From: Achatina immaculata
Taxonomy: Eukaryota > Mollusca > Gastropoda > Stylommatophora > Achatinidae
DNA length: 64,000 bases
Direction: 5' to 3'
Assembly (NCBI GenBank): GCA_009760885.1
Contig: CM019701.1
Coordinates: forward strand, 20,390,630 to 20,454,629
The notes below the pieces were generated by a model, which was given only the letters and a program-made list of their open reading frames with translations, ran no database searches and was not told the origin of the DNA. The translations under genes and the position numbers were made by a program. This document shows positions 1 to 12,410 of this stretch, in pieces (the first letter of the stretch is position 1; every line of letters begins with the position of its first letter).

Positions 1-860
1 AATGTTTTAAATAAGGGTGGGAAAATGAGAATGGATACATAAAATAAAATAAAAAATGCCCACAAATAGGACAACCAGTTGTGTCTAACAACGCAGTAGA
101 AAAGTTTCATCGTTGATTTATAACCCTACAAAGCCAAGGTGGGCACTACGTCACTTCAAAATGCTATCACGTAATCTGCGACCTGGGACGGCAGAGACGA
201 AGCAGATAGGCACACCTTGTTCAGCCTCTTCTTATTGTGTACGAAAATCAGTAACTTTTCATACGTGGGTGGCATTGTAAATTCAGGTTTGTTGTTTAGA
301 AATATTATTTTGGATTAATTACTTTAACAGCTTACCAAATAGTTAAGTAGTTATGCCGATAATTTCCCCACCTGTCGTACAAGGTAAGTTCGAGATCTAT
401 AACTGCCGTCGACTGTGCTGTGGGACAATGGAAGACAAACTTTCTGGATTGTAATTCTCTCACTCTCTTTTTTTTTAAACTAGCTTTTTGATGGCAACAT
501 TAATAAATGCATAAGTATTATGATTTTTAAATTCCGATTATAAAGATACCCGAAGATAATTTCCCCATAATTAATTTCAAGTAAAATTTGCTACTGGAAA
601 AGGCCAGAACCCGGAAGAGTATGAGCCCTGTCAGGTATTTGAAATAGTTGTCCTTTATGGAGCGATCATAAGACGAATTATTTTGAATACAAAGTGACTT
701 CGTTTAGTTTTTTTATTTTGTATAAGAATTATACGGCCTGATTTGAACAAATCCATTTTTTTTCCCACATAAGGTTCTAGGCCACTTTTCATGACAGAAT
801 AGCACTGTAGCATATTTGGTAATATTAGATCTGAGCTGTAAGATTGTGGTGTACTTGTTG
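1..860. other. Unassigned AT-rich sequence
   Basis: I see no gene here. There are no convincing exons, RNA genes or repeat ends. A short poly-T run lies near 470. The LINE fragment to the right becomes recognisable only from about 870. Confidence 0.4.
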
Positions 861-869
861 TAATAAGAT

Positions 870-1635
870 AGTTTATTTTATTAATAGAAATATTCACTCC
901 TTTCCAGAACATTGTCCCTCTCACAGCCTTCCTGAATGCAATACAGCCTTGTGTAAGTTCACCTGTGTCTCCTCCCAGTGACACATTCAGACTTTTTGTG
1001 ATGTCCTGACACCACCTGCGGCGAGGTCGTCCCTTTTCTACTTTGCTTTCAGCTATCAACTTCTCCAAGCTATCGTGTCTCTTGATGTGATTGAAGTATT
1101 TCAGTTTTCTAATTTTTATGGTGTTAACAAACCAGTTTTCTGTGACACCTAATTCCATTAGTATCTCTGTTTGATTTTCGTTCTCCCCATGATATTCAAA
1201 ATGTCTTCTGTAACATTTCATTTCATATGCTGTTATTCTCTGTTCTAGTGATTTGTTAAGTGTCCATGTTTCGCACTTGTGTGTTTGTCACTGGGAATAT
1301 GTAAGGTCTTAATAAACATAACTTTTTCTTGTTGGTACTTTGCCACATACTCTTCATTTGTTTCTGTGATGCAAAAACTGCTAGTCATCTTTTTATTTCC
1401 GCTGCATAGTTGCCATTGGTAGTGATGATTGAACTTATATTCAGATTTATTTATGTTTTCAAGCTCTTGATGGTCCAACTAATATGGGGCTTTCTTCACA
1501 TTTAGTTAATTATCATTACTTTGGTTTTATTGGTGTTTAAAAAGAGGTTCTGAGCTTCACTATGTCTTTTGGTTGAGATAATCATCTGTTGCATTCCTTC
1601 CGAGCTGATTTGATAGGACAGTATCACTGGATAGG
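870..1635 (-). mobile_element. Non-LTR retrotransposon C-terminal fragment (family D)
   Basis: Read on the minus strand, this is the end of a LINE reverse-transcriptase polyprotein. After the palm comes a stretch like ISSEGMQQMI, then a CETWTLNKS-type segment, then KLKYFNHIKRHD and GRPRRRWCQDI. This order is shared by RTE-like elements and by families A, B and C in this window. The frame shifts near 1220-1260, so no intact protein is made. The 5' half with endonuclease and catalytic palm is absent, as in 5'-truncated insertions. It is related to family B but clearly diverged. I did not find a target-site duplication. Confidence 0.7.
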
Positions 1636-1789
1636 AAAGCAGGAGATTGTGATATACTTGTTATTAATAGGAGACTTATGGTATTAAACTGGATAAACTT
1701 AAAAGTTGACAACATCCAGTTGCTAAGTTCTGATTCCTGGGTTTATGAGTTTTCCTTTTGTTTCAGACAGGTCTTTTCAGTTGGAGATA

Positions 1790-3160
1790 CATAGGTTTGG
1801 TGGTATTAAATATTTTGATAGTCATTTTAACTGAGAAGATGGTGTTGCATAGTCTCTTATCATTTGTTGCAGTACAACAGACCTGTGTGGTCTATGGTTA
1901 CTTGTTATGTATGAGGTTTTTGTGTTTACTGAAGGTGGTTTGTCCAATTTTTTTTCTCTTGTTTGTATCCTTGAAAGTGGTTCTATTGCTGGCTCGGTGG
2001 CTGGTGTTTTCACAAGATAACGATCCAGAGACATTTGTCTTTTTCTTTGTTGGATAATTTTCCAAAAATGGGACATCACATTGTCATTTAAAATGTCCAC
2101 TGCTCTGCTGGTCACAGTTTTGTTATGGTGATGCTTCTCAATGAAAACTTGCACTTCACTCAACTTGCTAAAAATTTCTTTGATTTTAGCACATGAAACA
2201 TATACCACCTCTTCTCCCTCCTTTCCTGAGTGCTCCTCCTGCAAAAAAAGTGTAGGCCTGTCCTTCATTGGTTTGTGGCCAGGCAGTGACTTTTCCTCTT
2301 GTGTTATGTAGATTCTTCTTGTAATTTTTTTCCAAAAAAATCCTGTTTCATCGCAGTTAAAAACTTGATGCGGTACATAATTTGCAAATTCCTCCACATA
2401 GGCATCTGCTACTTTTTTGTCCCAACTAAAAGCCTCTCCATGCCTAACAACACTATGAATTCCAGTTTGTCGACGAAATTTCTCGAAGCAGCCTATATTT
2501 GCTTTAATATGAAGCATCACCTGTATTTGGCGTTTTCGCCACTAAATCACCATGCAAAAGTAAAACCTCCTCGCATATTAGGGCCTCGCTAACGCTATCT
2601 CCAGCAAGCTGTTTTTCATTAATCCAAACTAACAATAATTTTTTACTTCTTCTAACACTTGAGACCTTTGCTTGATTAACATAGTCACACCTTTAGCTAC
2701 ATCAGCTGTCTTTAGCGCATCTTTGTTCTTTAAGATCGTACAGATCATAGATTTAGCTATCTCGTACTGCTTGGTGAGATCAGAAACACAAACACCATTC
2801 TTATGTTGAGTTATTATTTCCTTCTTCATTTCTACTGTAATATACTTAGGTTTCTTTACACCACTGTCACTAACACATTTCACTTTCTTGGGAGCCATAA
2901 TGAGGGTTAATTTAATGCAAAAAGCAAAAAAAAAAAAACAAATAGTTATTAAGAACAACTCAGCCACAAACAATGTTCACAGCGAACAAACCTGAGTACA
3001 ACTGATGGTGTTTGGGAGCCGAAAACATGGCGCCAAAGCCATGTTTGTGTGTTCGCGCACTGAAGCATTGTTCACGGGTTGAGTCAAAATTTGTTCATAA
3101 ATGGTGTTCGTGGGCCGATTTGTTCGTGACTAGAGGCGTTCGTGACCCGAAGTACCACTG
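1790..3160 (-). mobile_element. Tigger/pogo-type DNA transposon, internally deleted
   Basis: A minus-strand N-terminal piece (about 2629-2900) starts MAPKK and carries a CENP-B-type helix-turn-helix pattern with TKQYEIAKSMICTILKNKD. A second piece (1822-2520) begins in the DNA-binding region, contains QVFNCDETGFFWKK (first catalytic Asp) and KDRPTLFL, then jumps to the C-terminal RQMSLDRYLVK motif. The central DDE core is therefore missing. The right end at about 3133-3160 reads inward as CAGTGGTACTTCGGGTCACG, typical of Tigger ends, and is followed by TA, the expected target duplication. The left end was not found. The element cannot encode an active transposase. Confidence 0.8.
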
Positions 3161-3198
3161 TATTAAGTATTAAATTCTTACAAATAAATGCCAAAGCA

Positions 3199-3639
3199 TT
3201 CATTCATTCATTTGCATGTCCCTTGCAGAACTTTGCTTTGCCTCCCAAAGAGCACTCCTGTAGGCCTCTCGGTTGTGAGCAAGATGGTCTGCCGCTGATG
3301 CATCCATTTGCAGATCCTCAATGATGTCTTGCAGCCATCTTCACCTTGGTCTTCCTCTCTTTCTTTTTCCCATTATGTACCCTTCCAAGATGGTCCTATC
3401 TAGATTATCATGACATTTAATGTGTCCAAAATATTTAAGTTTTCTCTCTTTAATCCTCCTTACTAGCCAGCCTTCTTCAATATTAAGCTCTTGTAGTATA
3501 GATATATTTGTTCTTTTTTGTGTCCACGATATTTGATGAACTCTTCTGTAGCATTTACATTCAAAGGCATTTATGTGTTTCTCAGCTGTTTTGTTAAGTG
3601 TCCAGGTCTCACAGGCATGTGTTGCGATGGGAAGGATGC
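3199..3639 (-). mobile_element. Family B LINE, 5'-truncated insertion
   Basis: On the minus strand it encodes ACETWTLNKTAEKH, then CKCYRRV, KLKYFGHIKCHD and KRKRGRPR, which is the C-terminal end of an RTE-like polyprotein. It ends in an (AATG)n tail, seen as ATTCATTCATTC on the plus strand. It is flanked by an 11 bp repeat with one mismatch, ATGCCAAAGCA at 3188-3198 and ATGGCAAAGCA at 3640-3650, which I read as the target-site duplication. Only about 440 bp of 3' end was inserted. At least five other family B pieces occur in this window. Confidence 0.8.
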
Positions 3640-3869
3640 ATGGCAAAGCAACTAACTATAATATTTAAAACGCTTTTAACAGGATGGGTAGGAATGTGTA
3701 ATAAATAAGTTGGAAATGAAAATGGAGCCAAAGCAGTTTGGATAAAATCCTGTGGTATGAATTCACAGATTCGAGTGTGGTTTCCCCAGTTCTCTCTCTC
3801 TCACCCCCCCCCCCCCAAAAAAAAAAAGAAACTGCCAGCTTGTAACCAACAAGTATCAGACAATTCTGT

Positions 3870-4590
3870 AGTCATTGAGTAATGATCATAAAGTTTTATT
3901 ACCTCTAAATGTTTCAGTTTTTGAGCGGCTATTATTATATCAAAGGTTCAAAATCAGAATCTGCATTATTGCATTCGGGACAACCCCATATAAGATCTGC
4001 TGCATGCCGCAACAGCCATCCAAAAGTATGTTTGCTAATAGTTCCCATCAAGTGTTTGTTCTTTATGATGCGTTTTCTGCTACACAGTTCAGATTTCCTA
4101 CCACCACCCTTAATTTGCCCAAGCTCCAGCAGTTGGTTCAAAAGTACATTGTTCTTCCATTCCCAGTTTTCATTTTCCTGCAGTCTTTCCAGTACGGCTT
4201 TAACAATACCTCCCTTGTCCATTCTCAGCCCACCTTTTATTTTTTAGCATGTCCAGCAGGTCTATCTACCACTTCACTGCCATGTATTCCCTCATGCCCT
4301 GGACAAAAACGCAATGTTAGACTCATCACAATGGCTTAAAATATGAACTCATTCTTTTCGAAGCAATTTTTTTCTCAGTCTTAAGAAGCATACTCTGTGA
4401 TGCTATGAACTACATCATGGACAACTGTCCATTCCATTGCCGCCAACACAGCCTCAATTTCCATTCGCATGCTTGACATAGTGACTTCAAAGGCAGTGCC
4501 ACTACTCTTCCATTGCAGTAGATAGCAAAACCATAATCACTTCTGCTGTTCCAAGACACTGAGCCATCTATATATTACAATGTCGGATTA
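3870..4590 (-). pseudogene. Decayed retroelement RNase H-like region
   Basis: Several minus-strand frames together resemble the RNase H end of a LINE: DGSVSWNSRSDYGFAIYC, then a region like ACEWKLRLCW, later IASQSMLL, and a C-terminal stretch ending WGCPECNNADSD that could be a zinc-knuckle remnant. The longest open piece (3935-4222) is only 95 residues. Frameshifts and stops break it everywhere. The element clade (Jockey, I or similar) cannot be told from this. It may instead be chance similarity, hence the low confidence. Confidence 0.35.
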
Positions 4591-4594
4591 TATT

Positions 4595-4900
4595 TAACAC
4601 ACACACACATATATATATTTTTTTAATAAATGGATATGTGTATGTAAGTATGTTCCAACATCATGCTGGAACGTCTGGAGCAATTTCAACCAAACTTGGT
4701 ACACATATGACTTACAATCTGGAAAAAATACTGTGAGGGTAAGATCATCCCTACCACCTCTGGTACAAAGGGGGTGGAGGTCTTACATTAAACTCAAGGG
4801 GGAAATGGTTTAAGGGAGATAATCATGAAATAGAGCGGTGCTGGTCTAAGAGAAGCGTTTGTAGGCAAGTCCAAATGCATAATTTTTTTTTTTTTCCTTA
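4595..4900. repeat. CA/TA microsatellite next to a probable interspersed repeat
   Basis: An (AC)n then (AT)n run at 4597-4618 is followed by a segment containing ATTTCAACCAAACTTGGTAC and further purine-rich text. I associate this wording with high-copy interspersed repeats of invertebrate genomes, but cannot name the class. No coding capacity is seen from 4900 to 5280. Confidence 0.4.
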
Positions 4901-5284
4901 CGTTTACGTTAGTTTTTTATTGTATTCGATAGTAGATTTCATTGCTCAGTCACAGTGTGCCTTTTTCTTATTTTTTCAAATTAAGGAGGGAGAGAGAGAG
5001 ATTTGAGATCACTGTGTTTCTCCCACGGACAACTTTATGTTGCTTGCTCCATTGTGGGTTCACCCAAGAATTTATTGTTATTAATTAAATTGAATTATAT
5101 TATAGTGAATTTGTAAAACACTTTACTTTATAATTTGTATACTGTACTTACACTTTAAAATACCTGTAAATAAAATTACTTCGATATTACACTATAGATA
5201 GAATTCATTCCTTTTCCTGTCTAATAGATGATTGGGATAAATAAATATCAGGGCAACGCCGGTAATCAACTAGTTGTCAATAAA

Positions 5285-5455
5285 AGAGGTCGACCATGTG
5301 AAACTTTAAAGAGGATATTATTAAGAGAAGCCAGTTTAGTGGGCATAACATCCCTTGATAAAGTTGAAAAACTCTCCTCGCGGAAAACTTGGCATACAAC
5401 TATGCGAGCCTTATTTGACGTTTAATGGCATGGGAAGTATCTTAAGATGTAAGAT
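5285..5455 (+). mobile_element. Family A LINE, 3' tail fragment
   Basis: It encodes the last residues of the family A polyprotein (KRGRPCETLKRILLREASL, a T.MRALFDV-type end) followed by a GGCATGGGAAG motif and a GTAAGAT-type tail. It matches the 3' end of the longer copy that starts 30 bp downstream. The two lie head to tail, separated by an (AT)n run. Confidence 0.75.
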
Positions 5456-5480
5456 CGTCTATATATATATATATATATAT

Positions 5481-8400
5481 GACGTGCAAGATGGCGGACG
5501 TTTTTTTTAACGCTCTCGCCGGCATGCAGAAGTCAGCGGAATTCCGCTTGATCTGTTACATATCATGTACCGGGAGTTGGGCATAAGGCTAACAACCTTA
5601 TCCTGGGACCTATCTAGAGGCAACTCCAGATGGGAAAAAAAGATATCGTTATGGAAACTCGCAGAGAAACCAACCGAGCATCAGGGATGCCAACTTTGAA
5701 GAGCTCATTCGTCGGCCCCAAACATGTGACAAGGATTGGATTCTGGAATGTGAGAACGATGGCAGCACCAACAAAAACTACTCAAAGAAATGCAGAGATA
5801 CCATCTAGACATACTGGGCATCAGCGAAATGCGATGGCCAGAAGCAGGTAAAAGATCAGCATAAAACGGTAAGTTAATAATACATTCAGTCAGAAATGAT
5901 GGTAAAATCTGGGATGGGGTGGGCATTATTATGTCAAATGTAGCTGCAAAGAGCCTTGTAGAATGGGAACCGGTGAACAGTCGTATAATAAGAGCACGAT
6001 ACAACCTATGACACGGAAGAATGACAATAATACAGTGTTATGCACCCACGAATGATGCAGATGATGATGTGAAAGACGACTTCTATCACCAACTACAACA
6101 AATCATCAACAAAGTCCCTAAACACAACATCCTAATTGCTGTGGGGGACTTCAATGCTAAGGTAGGGAAAGATAATACCGACGTTGAAAAAGTGATGGGG
6201 AAAGAAGGAATTGACATGGTTAATCAGAACGGAGAAAGATTAATTGAAATATGTCTAACAGAGGGCATGGTCATTGGAGGCACAATATTCCCACACAAAG
6301 AGATACATAAAACAACGTGGATATCTCCAGATGATAGAACTAGAAACCATATAGATCATTTTTGTATTAGAAAGCAATACAGAACATCTCTCATAGATGT
6401 AAGGGCTTACAGGGGTGCAGATGTCAACAATGATCACAACCTGTGCATAGGGAAAATAAAACTAAAATTGAAAAGCCAACACAAGAAATCAGTACACAGA
6501 AAGATAAACAGCCACAGCCTACAAGAAGAAAATACTAACATTAATTTCAATCAGGAACTTGCCAATCATTCCAAAACATCCAGTGAAGTTGAGGAGATAA
6601 GTATAGATGAATTATGGAATTCTTACAGCACAGCCATAATCACAGCAGCAAAAGCAAGCGGTGGACTGAAAAAACCAAATAGAAAAGCATGGATATCAGA
6701 TAAAACATGGAAGAATATACATGAAAGATGAGCAGTCAAATTAGACATGTTGAATGCAAAAACAGATCTTGGAAAAGATCTGGTGAAAGCAACATACAGA
6801 GAAATGGACAAGAAAGTAAAAAGTTCAGCTAGAAGGGATAAAAGAGAATACATAGACAATATGGTAAAAGAGGCAGAAAAAGCAGCAAAAACAGGAACAG
6901 CAAAACTTTATATAACATACAAAAGAGGCTAACAGGTACTATTACATCTAAAGAGCAAAACTGGAACCCTATTAACATCAAATAAAGATCAAAAGCTAAT
7001 ATGGGCTGAACACTTCCAAGAAATACTTAATCGACCACACCCAAAAGAATTGTTAAACCTTGAAACTGACTTACCAGCCCCACAAATAAATGTCAACCTA
7101 GATGAAATTAAATTGCATGAAATTGAAACAGCAGTGAATTGAATGGCTAACAACAAAACTGCAGGTGAAGATGAAATAACACCCGAAATGCTAAAAGCTA
7201 TCAATAGTGACAACATGAGACAACTACAGGTAATGTTTAACAAGATTTGCAAAGAAGAAAAGGTCCCTTCTAATTGGAAGAAAAGAATCATTGTTAAAAT
7301 ACCAAAAAAAGGCAACCTTAGTGACTGTAACAACTGGAGAGGGTAACCTTAATATCAGTTGTGTCAAAAATATTTTGCAAGGTCATTTTGAATAGACTCA
7401 AAGATATAGTGGATACTGCAATGAGAGAAGAACAAGCAGGATTTCGAAAAGGGAGAAGCTGACTCGACCAGATCTTTACTCTCAGAATAATACTTGAAGA
7501 ACATATTGAAAAGCAGAAACCATTAATACTGAACTTCATAGATTTTAAAAAGGCATTTGATAGCATACACAGAGATTCATTATGGAAAATTTTATGTGTA
7601 TATGGAATACCATCTAAAATTGTTAACATCATTAAGGACTTATACAATGGATATGTTTGTGCAGTCAGGACAGAAGAAGGGATGAGTGAATGGTTCCAGA
7701 TTGAAACAGGCGTGAAACAAGGCTGTATACTGTCTTCTTTACTTTTTGGGATTACAATAGACTTCATAATGAAAAAATGCTGCACAGGTAACACAGGTAT
7801 TGACTGGGCACATGGGACCCAACTAGAAGACCTTGATTTTGCTGATGACATAACTCATCAGTAATAATGTGAATTCCATGCAAGAAAAAACAGATATCCT
7901 GTCTTCACTGGCTAGCAAAATAGGACTTGAAATTAACAAGGACAAAACAAAAATAATGAAAATTCCTCTCAATCAAAATGGAAAAATACACATAGAAGGG
8001 ACAGATATTGAAGAAGTCAATCAATTTGCATTCCTTGGCAGCTACATAGACCAGGATGGTGACACTAGAAAAGAAGTTAGGATAAGAATTGCAAAAGCAG
8101 CATCAATCTTCAAGAATCTTGAGAACATATGGAATTAAAAAGTTATAAGCACAAAAACCAAGTTAAAACTGACTATTCAATTAAAATGTAATATTCACCC
8201 TCATTTATGCATGCGTAAGATGGAAAACAACTAAAGAAATAGAAAAGAAATTAGACTCTTTTGAAAACAAATGCCTAAGGAAAATACTCGGCATCAAGTG
8301 GAACGAATTCAAGAACAATGCAGAGATAAGACAGATGACTGAACAACAACCAGTCTCATGGGTGATCAGGAAAAGGAGATGGACATATGTTGGTCACTTG

Positions 8401-8650
8401 ATGAGAAGAAATGATCAGAGAATCCCAAAACAAGCTATCAAGTGGAACACAACAGGCCGAAGAAAAAGAGGCAGACCGCGCTAAACTCTGAAGAGGACAT
8501 TATTAAGATAGGCCAAATTAACAGGCATAAAATCCTTTGATGAGGTTGAAAGAGTCGCCGAAGACAGGAAAAATTGGCGAACTACTTTGCGAGCCCTATG
8601 TGACATTTAACGGCACGGGAAGGATATAAGATATATAAGAAGATATAAAT
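5481..8650 (+). mobile_element. Family A RTE-type LINE, longest copy
   Basis: This copy keeps most of the family A order. A 5' untranslated region from about 5481 contains CAAGATGGCGGACG. An APE-type endonuclease follows: GFWNVRTM near 5740, IQCYAPTND near 6030, VGDFNAKVG near 6160, RNHIDHF near 6345 and DVNNDHNL near 6430. The reverse transcriptase has GEDEITPEMLKA near 7170, NFIDFKKAFDSIHRDS near 7535, TGVKQGCILSSLLFG near 7715 and LEDLDFADDI near 7830. The C-terminal region has WVIRKRRWTYVGH near 8365 and ends TTLRALCDI at about 8610, followed by an ATAAGAT-like tail. Stops and frameshifts at about 5850, 6731, 7346, 7864 and elsewhere make it inactive. The motif set is that of RTE/BovB-like elements, often annotated as craniofacial development protein 2-like. 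Confidence 0.88.
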
Positions 8651-9618
8651 CTGCAAACTCACACAGTTTATAAAACAAATCACAGGAAAGATATCTATGA
8701 TTACCTTGACTCAAACCTGATAATTATTTACTCACAGATATCAATCTTGTTAACGTGACCACATCCTGGTCTCTGTCATGACCGTTGCTGATTTGTTTAA
8801 ATGTATCTTGCAACTGATTCTACCGCATAAAAATCTGAATAATCTTTTGAGCGGGTCTTGTGCTTAATTGAGTCTCTTGTTAGCAACTATTTACGACCTC
8901 TCTACCGAAGGTAGAAACGTTATCAGCATTAATCAATAAAATACGTGAAATCTGAACTAATTCATGCGACGGAACAGATGACTCAGTCATATTAAATTCC
9001 CAGCCAACTCATGTGATTTCCCCCGCATTGTTGTACCTTTTAAAAATATCACAGTGCATCCCTCTTCATCGATTAGATTCTTTGGGTTTAGAAAGCGCCG
9101 GCAGATTCACATAGATCGCAGTCATTAGCCTGTTAGCAAGTGTGTGACAACTATAAATTCTTTAATATAGGATGCAGTATTGAGGTATGCGAAGTTGTTT
9201 TATCTTGATTGCCAATATCGTATGTTACAGCAGATTTAGGAATATATGAACTTGGTAGATTTCTGAGTAATTGAGCTCGAGGGTGCTACAGAATAAAATA
9301 TCAGTAACCGATCAGTGTATATATGTTTACTGAAATAAAACTAATACGCTGTATTAACTATATTTAATAGGATCAGAATAAAATAACTCTATATAATGTG
9401 ACTCATCTGAAAGCCTTTCCCTCAAAACCTCTGAATGTGCTTTCAAATTTCTTATCAGTTTTGCATTCCTGTTCCGTTAAATTAACAATAAATATAAATA
9501 ATAATATAAATTAATAATATAAATTAATATAATTCATTTACAGGATACTTACTGAAAGTAAAAAATGCAATCATAGCATATCTGTTTAGAAACATGTTAG
9601 AATTTTTAGTACGTATTT
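8651..9618. other. Unassigned AT-rich sequence
   Basis: I see no gene, RNA gene or recognisable repeat. A short cluster of AT-rich direct repeats (AATATAAAT-like) lies near 9485-9530. Confidence 0.4.
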
Positions 9619-9975
9619 GTGATTTGTCTTGTTTGTTCTTTCCGACAGTTCTCCGAATTCGCGCTAGTTAGCCCAACCGAACAATACGTCGTTATCATTA
9701 TCATCATGTCGTGCCGACTGGCGTTATGTTTCTCCATAGTACCCGATACTTCATGCCTGCCGTCAGTTAAGTCGGTTATCTTTATGTTGCAAAGTTTAAT
9801 ACGATGGTGTCGTGGAAGATGTTTACAAGCGGCACTTGAAGAGAAAATTGAAATGCCATTCGCATCAGTCCCATTAGAAACTTTGGATAGTGTTGCTTTA
9901 GTAGCAGTTCGCCGTACTCAGAGAAGTGTTTGGACGCTCTTGATAATCACTTTGAGCACTTGCTGTAATTGTTGA
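9619..9975 (+). other. Open reading frame of uncertain status (118 codons)
   Basis: This frame is open over 118 codons and is more GC-rich than its surroundings between about 9640 and 9960. A possible splice acceptor, TTCTTTCCGACAG, ends at about 9649. The predicted protein has no domain that I recognise. It could be an unrelated exon, a transposon remnant or chance. The nearest neighbours are transposon fragments. Confidence 0.2.
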
Positions 9976-10350
9976 AATCTAAAGCGACCTATATTCATCT
10001 GTAGCGAACTCTGTGAAAAACTGCATGTGCCAATATAGATGCAAAATGAAGGGTGTCCTTCGATGTACATGTTTTTCTGAGGGAGAATTTTAGTCACGTA
10101 AATCATCAGACTTATAGTTCTGAGCAGTCTGCGGCTTTTGGTTTCTTGAGTAGTATCACAAACTCTGTTTCATTTTTGAAGTATCTATCTCAGTTCGTAT
10201 ATATTATTGCATATTTCTTGTCAACTCCGAATTCATATTGCTGTTCCTTCTTGGCACTTACATGAGATGACTAAGTTCATGCAAGTGCTGCGTGTCACAA
10301 TAAGAAGACACGGAGCAAAGAGTGAACGTTAAGTTCTGCTTCCAACATGG

Positions 10351-10370
10351 GGGGGGGGGGGGGGGGGGGC
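10351..10370. repeat. Homopolymer G run of about 20 bases
   Basis: An uninterrupted run of about 20 G occurs just after TTCCAACATG. It is unusual in this AT-rich window. Such runs are often wrong in length in assemblies, and it lies 30 bp left of a family A fragment. Confidence 0.7.
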
Positions 10371-10404
10371 GCCACGGAGACATTCCACATAATAAAAAGT
10401 TTTT

Positions 10405-10757
10405 TGCGACGAACAATTCAAGAACAATGCAGAGACAAGGCAGATGAGCGAACAACAACCTGTTTCACGGGTGATCGGGAAAAGGTGATGGACATATGTT
10501 GGTCATGTGATGAGAAGAAGTCAGAGAATCCCAAAACCAGCTGTCAAATGGAACACAACAGGCCGAAGAAAAAGAGGTCGACCACGTGAAACTCTAAAGA
10601 GGACATTGTTAAGAAAGGCCAATTTAGTAGGCATAAAATCCCGTAATGAGGTTGAATAGCTCGCCAAAAAACCGGAAAACTTGACGAACAACCATGTAAG
10701 CTCCGTATGACAATTAACGTAATGAGAAGGATGTAAGACTCAAGATGTAAGACTGTG
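10405..10757 (+). mobile_element. Family A LINE, 3' tail fragment
   Basis: It matches the last 350 bp of the longest family A copy: a segment corresponding to FKNNAEIRQMSEQQPVS, then GHVMRRS, then KKRGRPRETLKRTLL. It ends in GGATGTAAGACTCAAGATGTAAGA, the family A tail style. Frameshifts are present. It is 5'-truncated and directly abuts a mariner relic. Confidence 0.75.
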
Positions 10758-10761
10758 GCGA

Positions 10762-11720
10762 AGCCATGTCTTATAATCGTGTTTTCAAATGGTTCTCCCT
10801 GTTTCGTGAAGTTAGGGAGGATATTTCTAATGATACCACTCTTAGTCGTCGTCCGAAGAAACGCCGACATGATCGAAAGTTTCCACAGCTCGTGGCCTCT
10901 AACCGACGACTGACATTGAAAATGATGGAGCTAGACATTAGCCGAGAAAGAACTAGGACCATTCTGGAGATGGATTTAGGAAAAAAAAAAGGGAATTCGT
11001 CCCGCACAACTGAACAAAAAAGGGGGTCGTGTGGAAATATCTCGCACCTGCATTACAACGGCGGACAGTGACCCGAATTTCCTGAATTCAGTTGTGATGT
11101 TTTGATGTTTTCGGTTCGACCCCGAAACAAAAAGACAGCATGGAATGGCGATCGAAGAACTCCCACCGAAAAGTTCGCCTCCAATAAATCGAAGGTGAAG
11201 ACCTTGCTCATCACATTCTTTTACAGTGATCTACAAGGAATTCATGCCACAGGGTCACCGTCAGTGGCCACTACTACAAGTGTATCATGAAGCGTTTACT
11301 GAAGCACATCCGTCATGTAAGACCGAATTTGATAGCGTCAGGCGATTGGCATCTCTTTTGCACGATAATATCCCCGCGCATTCTGCCGTCATCGTGAAAG
11401 TTGTTTTTGGGAGAAAAACAAAGAAACATTTCTCCTTACTTGCCAGATTTGACTCGTGCAGATTTAGCGTTATATTTCCTGAACGCAAGTCGGCTTAGAA
11501 ATGGATGCGTTTTGACGACATTCAACGACATGTAACCCTTGAGCTGAACGACATTTCTTCTTAAAAGTTTAAAGAGGCATCCCGGAACGTAATATCGTCG
11601 CTGTGAATGTTGCACTGCGGTCGACGAAGATTACTTCAAAGGACGGTAGAAGAGCTATGTCCCCTCGGTACGCCACGTGCTTGTGATTTGATCAGTCCCG
11701 TTTTTTTTTTTTTTATTTGT
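10762..11720 (+). mobile_element. Mariner-like transposase relic
   Basis: The N-terminal part (10766-10990) carries the mariner helix-turn-helix text RVFKWFSLFREVREDISND, then RRLTLKMMELDI and ILEMDLGKKK. Further along come a DPETK-like segment near 11120, FMPQGHRQWPL near 11235 and LLHDNIPAHSAVIVKVVF near 11355, the region of the second catalytic Asp. The frame is broken several times and the third acidic residue is not clear. Terminal repeats were not identified, so the ends are approximate. Confidence 0.7.
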
Positions 11721-12059
11721 CGTAGTTATTAGTATTCATATACCCGTGACTGCTATCAACATCCTAGTTATGTTTCTTTTACCCCTCCTGCTATCACTTT
11801 TCTTCCACCGTCTCTCTCCTAGCTGTTTTATTTCTCTCACATCTCCGCGCAACATCATTTAGATTAATTCATTTGTTGAGTGCATTTTTTTATCTTTTTT
11901 TTTATTCTGCAAAGTTTGATGTTGTATATCAATGGGTGTCTGTAATAATTTTTGTTTTCATCCATGTGTGCCGTTTTCGGTACGAAGATCTGTAGTAATG
12001 AATTCCTAGCGTCTTCACATACTTTTTTCTGTCTATTTTCATATGTTATATTCTCATCT

Positions 12060-12410
12060 ACATTTCTGTCTTCCTCTTTTTTTAAATATTTTTTTCTACC
12101 GTTCTTTCTAGTATGGTCTTCATTATATTATTATGGCTTTTGATGTGGCCAAAGTATTTTGTTTTCTTGATACTTACTTCTTTGAGAATTTCACATTGCA
12201 CTTGTAGCTGTTATAAAACTTGAGTATTTGTTCTTTTCATCTTCTGTGATACTTTCACACAGAACCACATTTCTGCTGCATTTACCATTCTCTCTGACTT
12301 TTTACTCTCTACCATATCCTCATGGATCTCCTTTGATGATACGGCCTTGATGGAGAGGTAGTGAATGACTGTTCGATGAGAAATTTTATCTGTTTTCTCA
12401 ATGTCTGCCA
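12060..12410 (-). mobile_element. LINE C-terminal fragment (family G)
   Basis: The minus strand reads AAEMWFCVKVSQKMKRTNTQVL, then ILKEVSIKKTKYFGHIKSHNN and KTILERTVE. This is the same KYFGHIK.H segment seen in families B and D, but the flanking residues are too different for it to belong to them. It is broken by stops and frameshifts. Upstream, 11721-12060 is T-rich with no gene. Confidence 0.55.

Noticed and set aside
1758..2057. Plus-strand open frame of 99 codons, hydrophobic
   Set aside because: It is the antisense shadow of the Tigger C-terminal region.
3875..4339. Plus-strand open frame of 154 codons
   Set aside because: It has no recognisable motif, overlaps another open frame on the same strand, and lies opposite a retroelement-like RNase H region.
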